From LD21 sp964613785 (GTDB lineage: Bacteria > Bacteroidota > Bacteroidia > Bacteroidales > VadinHA17), in NCBI GenBank assembly GCA_964613785.1, contig CAZTJT010000016.1, positions 34,841 to 98,840 on the forward strand: a DNA stretch of 64,000 nt, given 5' to 3'. Position 1 is the stretch's first letter. Each line of letters starts with the position of its first letter. The position numbers and the translations under genes are program-made. The notes beneath the pieces were generated by a model, which searched no databases, was not told where the DNA came from, and saw nothing but the letters and a program-made list of their open reading frames with translations. This document shows positions 1-8,967 of the stretch, in pieces.

Positions 1-51
1 TAATTTCATTTCTCGACGACTACCCTGGAATAGAATATAAAGTTAATTAGC

Positions 52-59
52 TATATTTG
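52..59 (+). promoter_or_regulatory. Bacteroidetes -7 box upstream of thioredoxin
   Basis: TATATTTG matches the Bacteroidetes primary sigma -7 consensus TAnnTTTG and lies 37 bp before the thioredoxin ATG. I do not see a well-placed -33 TTTG, because only about 30 bp of context exist upstream and they are AT-rich. The call rests on the -7 box and its position. Confidence 0.5.
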
Positions 60-96
60 TCCCGTGAGAATTAGAATTAAATAAATAATATATGGG

Positions 97-417
97 ATGG
101 CACTGGAGGTAAATGACAATAACTTTGACGAAATTGTTCTCAATTCTGATAAACCGGTCGTGGTGGATTTCTGGGCCGAATGGTGCGGGCCATGCAGAAT
201 GATAGCGCCTATCATTGAAGACATTTCGAAGGAATACGAGGGAAAGGTTGTGGTTGCCAAGTGCGATGTTGATGAGTGCCCGGGTGTAGCAGCAAAATTC
301 GGTATCAGAAACATTCCTACTGTCCTTTTCTTTAAAAACGGTAAAATTGCCGATAAACAGGTGGGTGCAGTCCCAAAAATCAACTTCATCAATAAGATAA
401 ACGTCCTTCTTCAATAA
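97..417 (+). CDS. trxA: Thioredoxin
   Basis: A 106-residue single-domain thioredoxin, a cytoplasmic dithiol reductase recycled by thioredoxin reductase. The redox motif WCGPC is at residues 29-33, preceded by the usual VVVDFWAE strand, and the conserved IPT cis-proline loop is near residue 74. Length is normal for a minimal thioredoxin and there is no signal peptide. The ATG at 97 sits about 37 bp after a TAnnTTTG box. The LOG-family gene follows after 82 bp on the same strand; co-transcription is possible but not shown. Confidence 0.96.
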   Translation: MALEVNDNNFDEIVLNSDKPVVVDFWAEWCGPCRMIAPIIEDISKEYEGKVVVAKCDVDECPGVAAKFGIRNIPTVLFFKNGKIADKQVGAVPKINFINKINVLLQ

Positions 418-499
418 AAGACCTGATCAAGTCTTATAGATACGGGAAAAGAATCAGGAATCCCAACTCCTGAGAAAAACCTTCATTATACATGAAAAT

Positions 500-1075
500 A
501 TGACAGTTTGCGTATTTGCTGCATCAAGCAGCCGTATAGACAGCAGATATGTTCAGGCCGCTGGTGAGCTCGGAGCCCTGTTTGCCCAGTCGAAGATAAA
601 GGTCATTTACGGAGGAGGAGGCATAGGCCTTATGGGAGTACTTGCTGATGCAGTCATAGCCAACGGCGGGATAATAACAGGTGTGATGCCTTCATTTATG
701 AATGATGAGGGCTGGGGGCATCCGCAGGTAAGAGATATGATACTCACCAACGACATGGGCGAAAGGAAAAAAAACATGTTTTCAAGAGCCGATGCAGTTG
801 TGGCACTTCCCGGGGGCGTTGGAACACTCGAAGAGCTTACCGAAGCCATAACACTTAAACAGCTTGGCCTTTTCAACGGACCTATAGTAATCCTTAATAC
901 CCTTGTCTTCTACAAGTCCCTTATTGATTTCTTTGAACACATGATCAGTAATCACTTCCTGAGAATAGAGCACAAAGGTATTTGGACAATAGCAAATTCT
1001 CCCAAAGATGTGCTCAACGCCCTTCTGAACTATACCAGCTGGCTTGACGACCCAAGAAGAATCGCCAAGATTTAG
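500..1075 (+). CDS. LOG family protein (TIGR00730), nucleoside monophosphate phosphoribohydrolase
   Basis: A 191-residue protein of the LOG family (Rossmann-like). Members cleave the N-glycosidic bond of cytokinin-type or ordinary nucleoside 5'-monophosphates, releasing ribose 5-phosphate. The nucleotide-binding glycine stretch GGGGIGLMG is at about residues 39-47, and the family signature PGGVGTLEE at about 103-111 carries the catalytic Glu. Length is typical and there is no leader, so it is cytoplasmic. It is convergent with ribD: the two stops are 138 bp apart across an AT-rich gap with a perfect palindrome. Substrate in this organism is not known from sequence. Confidence 0.92.
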   Translation: MTVCVFAASSSRIDSRYVQAAGELGALFAQSKIKVIYGGGGIGLMGVLADAVIANGGIITGVMPSFMNDEGWGHPQVRDMILTNDMGERKKNMFSRADAVVALPGGVGTLEELTEAITLKQLGLFNGPIVILNTLVFYKSLIDFFEHMISNHFLRIEHKGIWTIANSPKDVLNALLNYTSWLDDPRRIAKI

Positions 1076-1140
1076 CAACTGATAAAATCCGAATAATTGA
1101 TATATAACAACTCTTGTATTGATATTTATCATGAATATTA

Positions 1141-1154
1141 TTGATATATATCAA
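1141..1154. repeat. 14-bp AT palindrome between convergent genes
   Basis: TTGATATATATCAA is a perfect palindrome in the 138-bp AT-rich gap between the convergent LOG and ribD genes. It has no GC stem and no U-tract, so it is not a good intrinsic terminator. It may be chance in AT-rich DNA or a binding site. Confidence 0.3.
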
Positions 1155-1213
1155 CATATAATATGATATACCTCAAAAATAATCCTTGAATTAAGCATTA
1201 ATTCCCGGAACTT

Positions 1214-2269
1214 TTATCTGCTGTTAAGCAATATTTTAAGATTGCTCCGGCTGAATGATTTTTCCATAATAATCTTACCGTTGACCGATGGGGCTTTTAC
1301 ACCGGTATTAAAAGCCTCCTGACCGGTGAAGATACGGGCTTCATCCCAGTGTCCGGTTCGTATAAAATGGCTCAGCACCTGGGCTCCACCTTCGATGAAC
1401 AACGACTGAATACCCCATCCATAAAGTGCATCTGATACTTGTTTTGCGGCCGATTCGCGATGATTGAGCCTCATTAATACTGATCCGGGAAGAACCACTT
1501 TTTCGGGATAAAATGTAAATACAATTATTGACCCTATTGATTTGTTAACTGCGGGATCATCAGGAAGAGATCCAGAACCGCTAAGTATGACTCTGACCGG
1601 ATTATTCCCCTTCCATTCCCTCACATTGAGCTGGGGATCATCAGCCCTGATCGTACCGGCTCCTACAAGTATTGCCTGCTCCGAAGCTCTCCATTTGTGA
1701 ACGAGTATCCTCTCCGAAAGGCCTGTTATCCAGTTTGGTTCGAGTCTGTAATCCTCACCCCTTTCCCTGTCGATGAATCCGTCGATGCTTTCCGCCCATT
1801 TCAGGGTTATGTAAGGCCTTCTTTTTTCATTGTAAGTAAAGAACCTCCTGTTAAGCCTTCGGCACTCATCCTCGCAAACGCCGGCAACCACCTCACAGCC
1901 GGATTCCTTAAGCCTGGCAACACCCCTTCCTGATACTTTGTCGCTTGTGTCGATGGTGCCGATCACCACCTTCGGGATCTTCCACGATATTATCATGTCG
2001 GCACAAGGTGGTGTTTTACCAAAATGAGAGCATGGTTCGAGATTGACGTATAGCGTAGATCTCTTCAATAATTCCTTGTTCCCTACTGAGTCGATGGCTC
2101 GTGTCTCAGCATGGGGCCCCCCGGCCTTAATATGATATCCCTCACCAATTATTCTGCCATCATGCACTATTACCGAACCTACCATTGGATTAGGGTATGT
2201 CATCCCTTCGGCTTTACAGGCAAGGTCGAGACACCTCCGCATGAATTTTTCATCATTATTTTCAGGCAT
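1214..2269 (-). CDS. ribD: Bifunctional riboflavin biosynthesis deaminase/reductase RibD
   Basis: A 351-residue two-domain enzyme of riboflavin synthesis. The N-terminal deaminase acts on diaminohydroxyphosphoribosylaminopyrimidine and the C-terminal reductase makes the ribitylamino product. Zinc site: HAE at residues 53-55 with Cys80 and Cys89 in PCSHFGKTPPC. The reductase half begins near residue 150 (ITLKWAESIDG) and includes the WRASEQAILVGAGT strand. Length is standard and the protein is cytoplasmic. The start codon lies only 26 bp from the divergent prmC start, so the promoters must overlap or sit inside coding sequence. No other rib genes are in the window. Confidence 0.95.
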   Translation of the reverse strand: MPENNDEKFMRRCLDLACKAEGMTYPNPMVGSVIVHDGRIIGEGYHIKAGGPHAETRAIDSVGNKELLKRSTLYVNLEPCSHFGKTPPCADMIISWKIPKVVIGTIDTSDKVSGRGVARLKESGCEVVAGVCEDECRRLNRRFFTYNEKRRPYITLKWAESIDGFIDRERGEDYRLEPNWITGLSERILVHKWRASEQAILVGAGTIRADDPQLNVREWKGNNPVRVILSGSGSLPDDPAVNKSIGSIIVFTFYPEKVVLPGSVLMRLNHRESAAKQVSDALYGWGIQSLFIEGGAQVLSHFIRTGHWDEARIFTGQEAFNTGVKAPSVNGKIIMEKSFSRSNLKILLNSR

Positions 2270-2283
2270 TTGCTTGAAAGTAC

Positions 2284-2291
2284 TAAATTTG
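2284..2291 (+). promoter_or_regulatory. -7 box just before prmC (possible leaderless transcript)
   Basis: TAAATTTG matches TAnnTTTG and ends 4 bp before the prmC ATG at 2296. If used, transcription would begin at or next to the start codon. No TTTG is spaced correctly upstream (the nearest, 2269-2272, is too close), so the assignment is tentative. Confidence 0.35.
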
Positions 2292-2295
2292 GCTT

Positions 2296-3159
2296 ATGGC
2301 CTTCAATTTACAAACAATTAAAGATATCCGGAACCATACTTCGGAAGAACTTAAAGAAATATATCCTGAAGAAGAGATTCAATCCCTCTCTGAAATTGTG
2401 ATGCTGCACGTGATGGGAGGAAGCAAGGCCGCTCTGCTGGCAAACCCCAATAGGCGGGTGACAAAGGCAGAATCTGAAAGGATCCTGTCGATATGCTGTG
2501 AATTGAGAACCGGAAAACCATTACAATATATTACCGGAGAAGTTATTTTTTATAACTGTATTATAAGGGTTGGTCCCGGAGTTCTGATCCCGAGGCAGGA
2601 AACAGAAGAGCTGGTCGACCTGGTGATCAGGGAAAACCATGGTTTCTCAGGTGAAATAACCGATGTATGTACCGGGTCAGGATGCATTGCAACAGCGCTT
2701 GCATTAAATCTTCCGGAGGCAAGAGTAACAGGAATTGACAATTCGGAACAGGCATTAAAAGCAGCAGCGGAAAACGCAATTATTAACGGGGTAAGGGTCA
2801 ATTACATACTTTCAGATATTTTAAAAAGCGGACTTTCGTATGCTGAAAAACCTGATATTATAGTGAGCAATCCTCCATACGTAAGGGAGAGCGAGAAAGC
2901 GCTTATGCACAGAAACGTGCTTGAATTTGAACCTCATGAAGCCTTGTTTGTACCCGATGATGATCCTCTTGTCTTTTACCGGGTTATACTTGAGTCGGCC
3001 AGCAGAATACAGTACCGGGGCAGCAGGGTTTATTTTGAGATCAACGAGGCAATGGGGAAACAAATGGCAGATCTCATGGGATCGTTTAACTACACAGCGA
3101 TCGCGATAATTAAGGATATTAGCGGTAAAGACCGGATCATAAAAGGAATACGAAAATGA
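2296..3159 (+). CDS. prmC: Release factor glutamine N5-methyltransferase PrmC/HemK
   Basis: A 287-residue S-adenosylmethionine enzyme that methylates the Gln of the GGQ motif in class I release factors. Such a factor, prfB, is also in this window. The N-terminal helical domain occupies about residues 1-80. The SAM-binding motif DVCTGSGC is at 123-130, the acidic GIDNS loop at 146-150, and the substrate-side NPPY motif at 192-195. Length is normal. The recX start overlaps the stop by 4 bp (ATGA), so the two are translationally coupled. Confidence 0.96.
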   Translation: MAFNLQTIKDIRNHTSEELKEIYPEEEIQSLSEIVMLHVMGGSKAALLANPNRRVTKAESERILSICCELRTGKPLQYITGEVIFYNCIIRVGPGVLIPRQETEELVDLVIRENHGFSGEITDVCTGSGCIATALALNLPEARVTGIDNSEQALKAAAENAIINGVRVNYILSDILKSGLSYAEKPDIIVSNPPYVRESEKALMHRNVLEFEPHEALFVPDDDPLVFYRVILESASRIQYRGSRVYFEINEAMGKQMADLMGSFNYTAIAIIKDISGKDRIIKGIRK

Positions 3160-3623
3160 ATGACGAAAATAAGTCTAAAGCAGCATTAACCAAAGCCATG
3201 GCACTGTGTGCGGCACATGAGTACTGCAGTTCGGATATCCGCTCAAAACTGAACTCCTGGGGGATAGGTAGCAGCGAGGCTGAACAGATCATATCTGAAC
3301 TGACAAAAGAACAATTTCTCAACGATACCCGATATGCTATTGCATTCGTTAAGGACAAATACATTCAAAACAAATGGGGAAGGGTAAAGATTGCATCCGG
3401 TCTGAGGCTTAAGAAAATCAATGAAGAAACGATCAGCAGGGCGCTTGAGCAGATCGATGAGGATCAATACATGGTCATGATAAGGGATACACTTAACTCC
3501 CACAGGAAATTCATAAAGGCTAAAAACAAGTATGACCTCAAAGGGAAATTACTGAGATTCGGATTATCGAGAGGTTTTGAGAGTCATCTCCTTTATGACA
3601 TCCTGGGCGGATTTGATCTATAA
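3156..3623 (+). CDS. recX: Regulatory protein RecX
   Basis: A 155-residue three-helix-repeat protein of the RecX family, which binds and modulates RecA filaments. The repeats are visible as ALCAAHEYCSSDIRSKLNSWG near residue 16, the central EQFLNDTRYAIAFVKDKYIQNKWG stretch near 51-74, and the C-terminal DLKGKLLRFGLSRGF near 126. The ATG overlaps the prmC stop in ATGA. recA itself is not nearby, which is common. Convergent with the following DUF2752 gene. Confidence 0.9.
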   Translation: MNDENKSKAALTKAMALCAAHEYCSSDIRSKLNSWGIGSSEAEQIISELTKEQFLNDTRYAIAFVKDKYIQNKWGRVKIASGLRLKKINEETISRALEQIDEDQYMVMIRDTLNSHRKFIKAKNKYDLKGKLLRFGLSRGFESHLLYDILGGFDL

Positions 3624-3681
3624 ATTAAGATTCATACCCTTCGCCACACAGTGAATACAAATTTTATGAAGGATTAAGGGA

Positions 3682-4122
3682 TCATTGCAGGAGAACGTCC
3701 ATTGATCTGATGATACTAACAAGGAAAGGAAGAAAAGATACAACAAAAAGTAATATTGATCCTCCGATATCATACAGGATAAGCTCTCTTCGGGTGCCCG
3801 GGTTTTTCAGCCAGAAAGCTGAAAACAATATTCTCATAACCAGCTGTGCGGCAAAAAAGAAAAAGATTCGTGGTCCATATAGGTTCCAGTCATATGCTTC
3901 TGATATCCTTCCCCTTACCATTAATGAAAAGCTGTGCGACAATCCGCATGAAGGGCATGGCTTGCCAGTGATCTTCTCATGAATGCATACAATGGGGTAA
4001 TTATCTTTTTCGGGTGAAAATAAGCCTGAATAAATAAGAACCAGCAGAATTATGGAGAATAATCCCAGGTTTATTACCAGGTAAGGATGGTCACTCAACC
4101 GGACACTTCTGCCAGTGATCAC
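3682..4122 (-). CDS. DUF2752 membrane protein
   Basis: A 146-residue integral membrane protein with about three hydrophobic segments (near residues 15-35, 83-98 and 118-140). The DUF2752 signature PCPSCGLSHSF is near residues 55-65; the two cysteines with CGL define the family. Function is unknown. It lies 16 bp downstream of the next gene on the same strand, so it probably shares a transcript with the DUF4190-like protein, and both appear to be inner-membrane proteins. Confidence 0.85.
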   Translation of the reverse strand: MITGRSVRLSDHPYLVINLGLFSIILLVLIYSGLFSPEKDNYPIVCIHEKITGKPCPSCGLSHSFSLMVRGRISEAYDWNLYGPRIFFFFAAQLVMRILFSAFWLKNPGTRRELILYDIGGSILLFVVSFLPFLVSIIRSMDVLLQ

Positions 4123-4138
4123 TTTATTTCCACTTTGC

Positions 4139-4675
4139 TTACTGTTTTCCGGTATTCAGAGAATCGCCCTTCTCCAGCTTCTCAAGCACCTCGATCCTGG
4201 TTTTGCTTCCAGCAGATGCATTTATTTCCACCGTCTCGCTGTCGGTTTCAACCTTGATAGAAATGTTTGCATCCTCGAGATCCTTAAGGACATCCTTCTT
4301 CACATCCTTTATAATGTTTTCAATATCGCCTCCAAAGCCTTTTTTAGCCTTGTCGGCAATCTTACCGGCCACAAACAACTGGGAAAATGAGATGATGGAG
4401 GCAACGACTGCAATCACCAGTCCGGCAACAAGTACACCGCGCGGAGAACTTCCCTCTGATGCGCGCGAAAGACCTACCGAGGCAAGTACTATTGCAATTA
4501 TTCCGGGGATAATAGCAATAACTCCGACGCAGGGTATTACTGCAAGGACAAATGTCACAATTGCAGTAATAAGCGCTGCAATGCCCAGACTCTGTCCGGC
4601 CGGACGATTTGTCTGACCTGCTGACGAGGTAGAGTCACTTCCACTCTGTCCTGTATTGTTAATCTGATCTGTCAT
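4139..4675 (-). CDS. DUF4190-like two-helix membrane protein
   Basis: A 178-residue protein. It has a Ser/Asn/Gly-rich N-terminus (1-28), two hydrophobic segments at about 30-66 and 83-105 separated by a GLSRASEGSSPRG turn, and a charged C-terminal tail. That pattern is the DUF4190 fold, often of the form LGIAALVLGI...GLVLGIVALI...G. The tail (about 106-178) is rich in Lys, Asp and Glu and probably soluble. No enzymatic motif. Neighbours 16 and about 20 bp away on the same strand suggest a small envelope operon. Confidence 0.7.
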   Translation of the reverse strand: MTDQINNTGQSGSDSTSSAGQTNRPAGQSLGIAALITAIVTFVLAVIPCVGVIAIIPGIIAIVLASVGLSRASEGSSPRGVLVAGLVIAVVASIISFSQLFVAGKIADKAKKGFGGDIENIIKDVKKDVLKDLEDANISIKVETDSETVEINASAGSKTRIEVLEKLEKGDSLNTGKQ

Positions 4676-4696
4676 GGCTTCAAGATGTTTTATGCG

Positions 4697-5278
4697 TTAT
4701 TGATTCCTGGTTAATATATCCAACATATCCTGTTCTAAAGACGCTACAGGATTTTCAATGATGCGTCCCAGTTCAATTTTATTTTTATAAATGATAAAGG
4801 TGGGTACGCGCTCTATGCCAAGCTTGTCGTAATCACCCAAAGGTGACAGCTTCTCATTGTCAACCCCGATAAATGTCAATTGTTCACCAGGGAACTTCAT
4901 GGTGTCTATAATTTTCATGAACCGTGGAACTTCCCTTCTGCTGTCGGGGCACCATATTCCCATCACAACAATAATAGAAAGGTCATCTTTTTGTACCGAT
5001 CCGAGTTTCTCAGTTACATCCTGAATGGGATGATAGCCATTATATTCCAAGTTATACCATTCTGAATAGGGAGGCCTTTTAATTAGGTTTGGATTGAAAT
5101 AACCGAGCAGCCATACAGACTGCTCCGACCAGTCGGTGGTATTTATTTCCGTCTTCTGCGTACCTGCAGGTTGTTCATTCACAATGTTTTTCCTTCCTGC
5201 CGCACAGCTTCCTCCCGATATAATCAAAATCAGGAACATGACAAGCACCAGCAATGGTTTCACTTGAGAGGTTTTCAT
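4697..5278 (-). CDS. Thioredoxin-like lipoprotein with a single-cysteine CPDS site
   Basis: I start the gene at 5278 (MKTSQVKPLLVL), which gives a clean lipoprotein signal with lipobox ISGGSC near residue 23; an earlier in-frame ATG at 5311 would add 11 residues. The mature part is thioredoxin-like (about residues 85-190), with the active-site loop GIWCPDSRREVPRF and the cis-Pro loop RVPTFIIY. Only the first Cys of CxxC is present (CPDS), as in many Bacteroidetes 'thioredoxin family' lipoproteins, so simple disulfide exchange is doubtful. Probably anchored facing the periplasm. Role unknown. Confidence 0.8.
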   Translation of the reverse strand: MKTSQVKPLLVLVMFLILIISGGSCAAGRKNIVNEQPAGTQKTEINTTDWSEQSVWLLGYFNPNLIKRPPYSEWYNLEYNGYHPIQDVTEKLGSVQKDDLSIIVVMGIWCPDSRREVPRFMKIIDTMKFPGEQLTFIGVDNEKLSPLGDYDKLGIERVPTFIIYKNKIELGRIIENPVASLEQDMLDILTRNQ

Positions 5279-5323
5279 TTTAAAAATACTATATTCCCGG
5301 TTCTTCAGCAAGTTATAAATTTT

Positions 5324-7510
5324 TCAGTCAATGTTATGTAGTAATATTTCAAGTATCTGCCTGGCAGCTTTTGAAACTGGTGTGCCGGGGCCAAAAATTG
5401 CCGCAACACCGGCATCATACAGAAATTTGTAATCCTGGGGAGGTATGATACCCCCTGCCACCACTAGTATATCTTCCCTTCCCAGCTTTTTTAATTCATT
5501 AATGACCTGCGGAATCAGAGTTTTATGGCCTGCAGCAAGGCTTGATATGCCAAGGATATGAACATCATTCTCAACAGCTTGCTTTGCTGCTTCGGCAGGT
5601 GTCTGGAACAGCGGGCCTATATCGACATCAAATCCGATATCGGCGTAGCCTGTGGATACTACCTTTGCGCCCCTGTCATGACCATCCTGGCCAATTTTAG
5701 CTATCATAATCCGTGGTTGACGGCCCTCTCTTCTAGCGAACTCTGATACCAGTGCTCTGGCCTCATCGAATTCTTCATCTGATTTATATTCAGATGAATA
5801 AACACCCGAGATTGTTCTTATCACTGCTTTGTACCTCCCTGTTATTTTTTCACAAGCAAAAGATATTTCCCCAAGGCTGGCTCCCTTTGTTGCAGCCTCG
5901 ACAGCAAGCGTAAGGAGATTACCCTCGCCGGTAAGCACACATTCGGTTATGGCATCGAGCGACCTCTGGCACTCATCCTCATTCCTTTCAGCCCTTAGCC
6001 TTTTAAGCCTTTTAATCTGAGCTTCCCGAACGGCACTGTTATCAACTTCCAGAGTTTCGATAGGATCCTCTTTATCAAGCCTGTACTTATTTGTTCCTAC
6101 AATTGTCTGAATTCCCGAGTCAATTCTTGCCTGGGCTCTCGCTGCAGCTTCTTCGATACGCATTTTCGGAAGACCTGTTTCAATTGCTTTCGCCATTCCT
6201 CCCATACTTTCTATTTCTTCGATAAGTTCCCAGGCTCTGTGAGCTATCTCATGGGTCAGATTTTCAACATAATATGAGCCGGCCCATGGATCTATTGCCC
6301 TGCAGATATCAGTCTCGTTCTGCAGATAAAGCTGGGTATTCCTTGCGATCGCGGCAGAAAAGTCTGTCGGCAGGGCAAGAGCCTCATCAAGGGCATTTGT
6401 ATGAAGGCTCTGTGTATGACCCAGGGCTGCTGCCATGGCTTCTATGCAGGTCCTTCCCACATTGTTGAACGGATCCTGAGCGGTAAGGCTCCATCCCGAT
6501 GTCTGACAATGGGTCCTGAGGGCAAGTGATTTTGGATTCATGGGATCAAATCGCTTAACGATCTTTGCCCAGAGCATTCTTGCGGCCCTCATCTTGGCTA
6601 TCTCCATGAAATGATTCATACCAACGGCCCAGAAAAAGGAAAGCCTCGGAGCGAAATCATCAATATTCAAACCTGCATTAATTCCTGCTCTCAGATATTC
6701 AAGGCCGTCGGCCAGAGTATACGCAAGTTCAATGTCGCATGATGCTCCTGCCTCCTGCATATGATATCCCGAAATACTTATTGAGTTGAATTTCGGCATG
6801 TTTTCGGATGTGTACCTGAAAATATCTGCAATGATCCTCATCGAAAAATCGGGAGGATAGATATATGTATTCCGGACCATGAACTCCTTGAGGATATCAT
6901 TCTGAATTGTCCCTGACAGTTCATCGAGACGGGCACCCTGCTCGAGGGCTGTGACTATATAAAATGCCATTATGGGAAGTACTGCTCCGTTCATTGTCAT
7001 CGACACCGACATTTTGTTCAGCGGGATCTGATCGAACAGAATCTTCATATCGAGTACCGAGTCGATTGCAACCCCGGCTTTCCCCACATCACCAGCCACG
7101 CGTTCATGATCGCTGTCATATCCCCTGTGAGTGGGCAGGTCGAAAGCTACCGACAACCCTTTCTGTCCGGCAGCAAGGTTCCTCCGATAAAAGGCATTCG
7201 ACTCTTCAGCAGTGGAAAAACCCGCATACTGCCTGATGGTCCACGGCTGCACAGTGTACATTGCCGAATATGGTCCCCGAAGGAACGGGGGCAACCCGGC
7301 AGCATAGCCAAGATGTTCCATTCCTGCAAGATCATCTTTGGTATAAAAATCTTTCAATGTTATCCTTTCAGCAGTGATCCAGGAATTCGTTCCTGTTTTT
7401 CCCCTCAATCCAGGAGCAACGGATTTATCTGTAAAACAGGAATTAAGATCATCATATTTAAATTCAGGTCTCATGATTCTTTTCAGTTTTCCGGTTTGAT
7501 CAACCGCCAT
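5324..7510 (-). CDS. mutB: Methylmalonyl-CoA mutase large subunit
   Basis: A 728-residue adenosylcobalamin enzyme interconverting methylmalonyl-CoA and succinyl-CoA, used in propionate formation or oxidation. The N-terminal TIM barrel contains YAGFSTAEESN and the substrate/radical region TNALDEALALPTDFSAAIARNTQ. The C-terminal B12 domain holds the cobalt-ligand motif DGHDRG at 609-614, then ISSLAAG and VVAGGI. Length is normal for the catalytic subunit. The start overlaps the end of the small subunit by 11 bp, so the pair is coupled. No meaB chaperone or epimerase gene is in the window. Confidence 0.97.
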   Translation of the reverse strand: MAVDQTGKLKRIMRPEFKYDDLNSCFTDKSVAPGLRGKTGTNSWITAERITLKDFYTKDDLAGMEHLGYAAGLPPFLRGPYSAMYTVQPWTIRQYAGFSTAEESNAFYRRNLAAGQKGLSVAFDLPTHRGYDSDHERVAGDVGKAGVAIDSVLDMKILFDQIPLNKMSVSMTMNGAVLPIMAFYIVTALEQGARLDELSGTIQNDILKEFMVRNTYIYPPDFSMRIIADIFRYTSENMPKFNSISISGYHMQEAGASCDIELAYTLADGLEYLRAGINAGLNIDDFAPRLSFFWAVGMNHFMEIAKMRAARMLWAKIVKRFDPMNPKSLALRTHCQTSGWSLTAQDPFNNVGRTCIEAMAAALGHTQSLHTNALDEALALPTDFSAAIARNTQLYLQNETDICRAIDPWAGSYYVENLTHEIAHRAWELIEEIESMGGMAKAIETGLPKMRIEEAAARAQARIDSGIQTIVGTNKYRLDKEDPIETLEVDNSAVREAQIKRLKRLRAERNEDECQRSLDAITECVLTGEGNLLTLAVEAATKGASLGEISFACEKITGRYKAVIRTISGVYSSEYKSDEEFDEARALVSEFARREGRQPRIMIAKIGQDGHDRGAKVVSTGYADIGFDVDIGPLFQTPAEAAKQAVENDVHILGISSLAAGHKTLIPQVINELKKLGREDILVVAGGIIPPQDYKFLYDAGVAAIFGPGTPVSKAARQILEILLHNID

Positions 7511-8846
7511 TTTCTCCGCTTATTTTCTGCCCTCGCATCAACGAATTTATCAGTCCCGAGTTAAATGCTGTCAGGAATCCTCCACTATCCTCAATCTGAA
7601 GGAAAAGTTTCCATGCATTCTCAGCAACAAGTGAAGTTATTTTCTCGATATAATATGATCCTGCGGAGGGATCGGCAACTTTATCAAAAAGCGCTTCTTC
7701 TTTCAGAAGCAGCTGCTGGTTTCTGGCGATCCTTTCCGGGAAATCTCCCGGCCCGCTGTTATTACCCTCGAAAGGATGAACGGTAAGGGAGTCGGTTCCA
7801 CCTATAACAGCCGACATAGCTTCGGTCTGGGTTCTGATCATGTTCATATAGTGATCACCGGCATCCGGATTTTGAGTAATGGTCTCACAGTGGATCTCCA
7901 TCCTGGATGATCTTTCGGTAATGCCGAATTTCCGGCATACTACGGCCCAGAGAAGGCGTGCAGCCCTGAGCCTGGCTATCTCAATAAAATAGGACGGTCC
8001 GACTCCGAAACTGAACCTTATTGATTTTGCCACTGATCCGGGATCGAGGTCCCTGTCGGTCATCTGGTTCAGATATTCAACAGCCATTGAGAGGGCAAAA
8101 GCCAGCTCGCGGACTGAGCCTGATCCGGAATTTTTAAACCATTTACCGTTTATCTGTATGCAGCGGTAATTCTCCATAACGAGTGTCTCCCTGATAAGAG
8201 AAGCAAGATAGTCAAACCCCGAGTCAACAGGAATGCACAGTTTACCGTTGATAACCAGACGGATAATGGGATCAGCCTCGACAGCTCCTCTTATCAGGGA
8301 AAGGTTATGCCCGTTATTTCTCCATATCACTGATATGGATTTTATGATCTCGATTGCTTTGCCTTCGGGGTGAAAGTTTATTTCAGCACATTCAGGATCA
8401 ATGCCGCTGAGAAGTATTTTAAGATTTTCCTCATTTACCGTGTTCGGATCTGTTAAAATAAATCCTACAGAATCGACACCTTTTGTGAGTATTGAAAGAG
8501 CTTTTTTGTTGGCTGTATCATAATCATCAACTTTTATATCCTGACGGATGAGCCATGAATTGCTGCTTCCGTTTGAAATAAAGGTTTCTACCTGCCCGGG
8601 TTGATTTGTGATGTCAGGATTTGACGCCGTGACATCTCTCCTTAAGTATAAGGGGAGAGAAAACCCTACATGTGTTAGGGTCTCAATATCTTCATTACGG
8701 TAGAATGGCATCAGGTCGAAACCTTCGTCGGTTTTCCATAAAAGCCTCTCTTTGGGATCAGCGCCCTTCAGGTCGGCTCTGAGCTTGTTGATCCATTCCT
8801 TTGTGGTTACTGGAGGAAATTCTTCAAACAATCTTTTCTGTTGCAC
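7500..8846 (-). CDS. mutA: Methylmalonyl-CoA mutase small subunit, short form
   Basis: A 448-residue non-catalytic partner of MutB. It is homologous to the mutase TIM barrel: residues 40-130 align with the N-terminal strands, and RFSFGVGPSYFIEIARLRAARLLW and RNQQLLLKEEALFDKVADPSAGSYYIE match the barrel end. It has no B12-binding domain and stops soon after the barrel, shorter than the roughly 600-residue MutA of Actinobacteria; short forms of this kind occur in Bacteroidetes. It is transcribed first and overlaps mutB by 11 bp. Cytoplasmic. Confidence 0.93.
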   Translation of the reverse strand: MQQKRLFEEFPPVTTKEWINKLRADLKGADPKERLLWKTDEGFDLMPFYRNEDIETLTHVGFSLPLYLRRDVTASNPDITNQPGQVETFISNGSSNSWLIRQDIKVDDYDTANKKALSILTKGVDSVGFILTDPNTVNEENLKILLSGIDPECAEINFHPEGKAIEIIKSISVIWRNNGHNLSLIRGAVEADPIIRLVINGKLCIPVDSGFDYLASLIRETLVMENYRCIQINGKWFKNSGSGSVRELAFALSMAVEYLNQMTDRDLDPGSVAKSIRFSFGVGPSYFIEIARLRAARLLWAVVCRKFGITERSSRMEIHCETITQNPDAGDHYMNMIRTQTEAMSAVIGGTDSLTVHPFEGNNSGPGDFPERIARNQQLLLKEEALFDKVADPSAGSYYIEKITSLVAENAWKLFLQIEDSGGFLTAFNSGLINSLMRGQKISGENGG

Positions 8847-8967
8847 GCAGATTCAATTTAGCATTCCTATTTAATAGGATATATTATTTTCTATCATTTC
8901 CTTCCCCCTGGATATTCTGATATTTTCCCCTTTGTATCCCGGAAGAAACCTGGGTGATTATTGCCCT

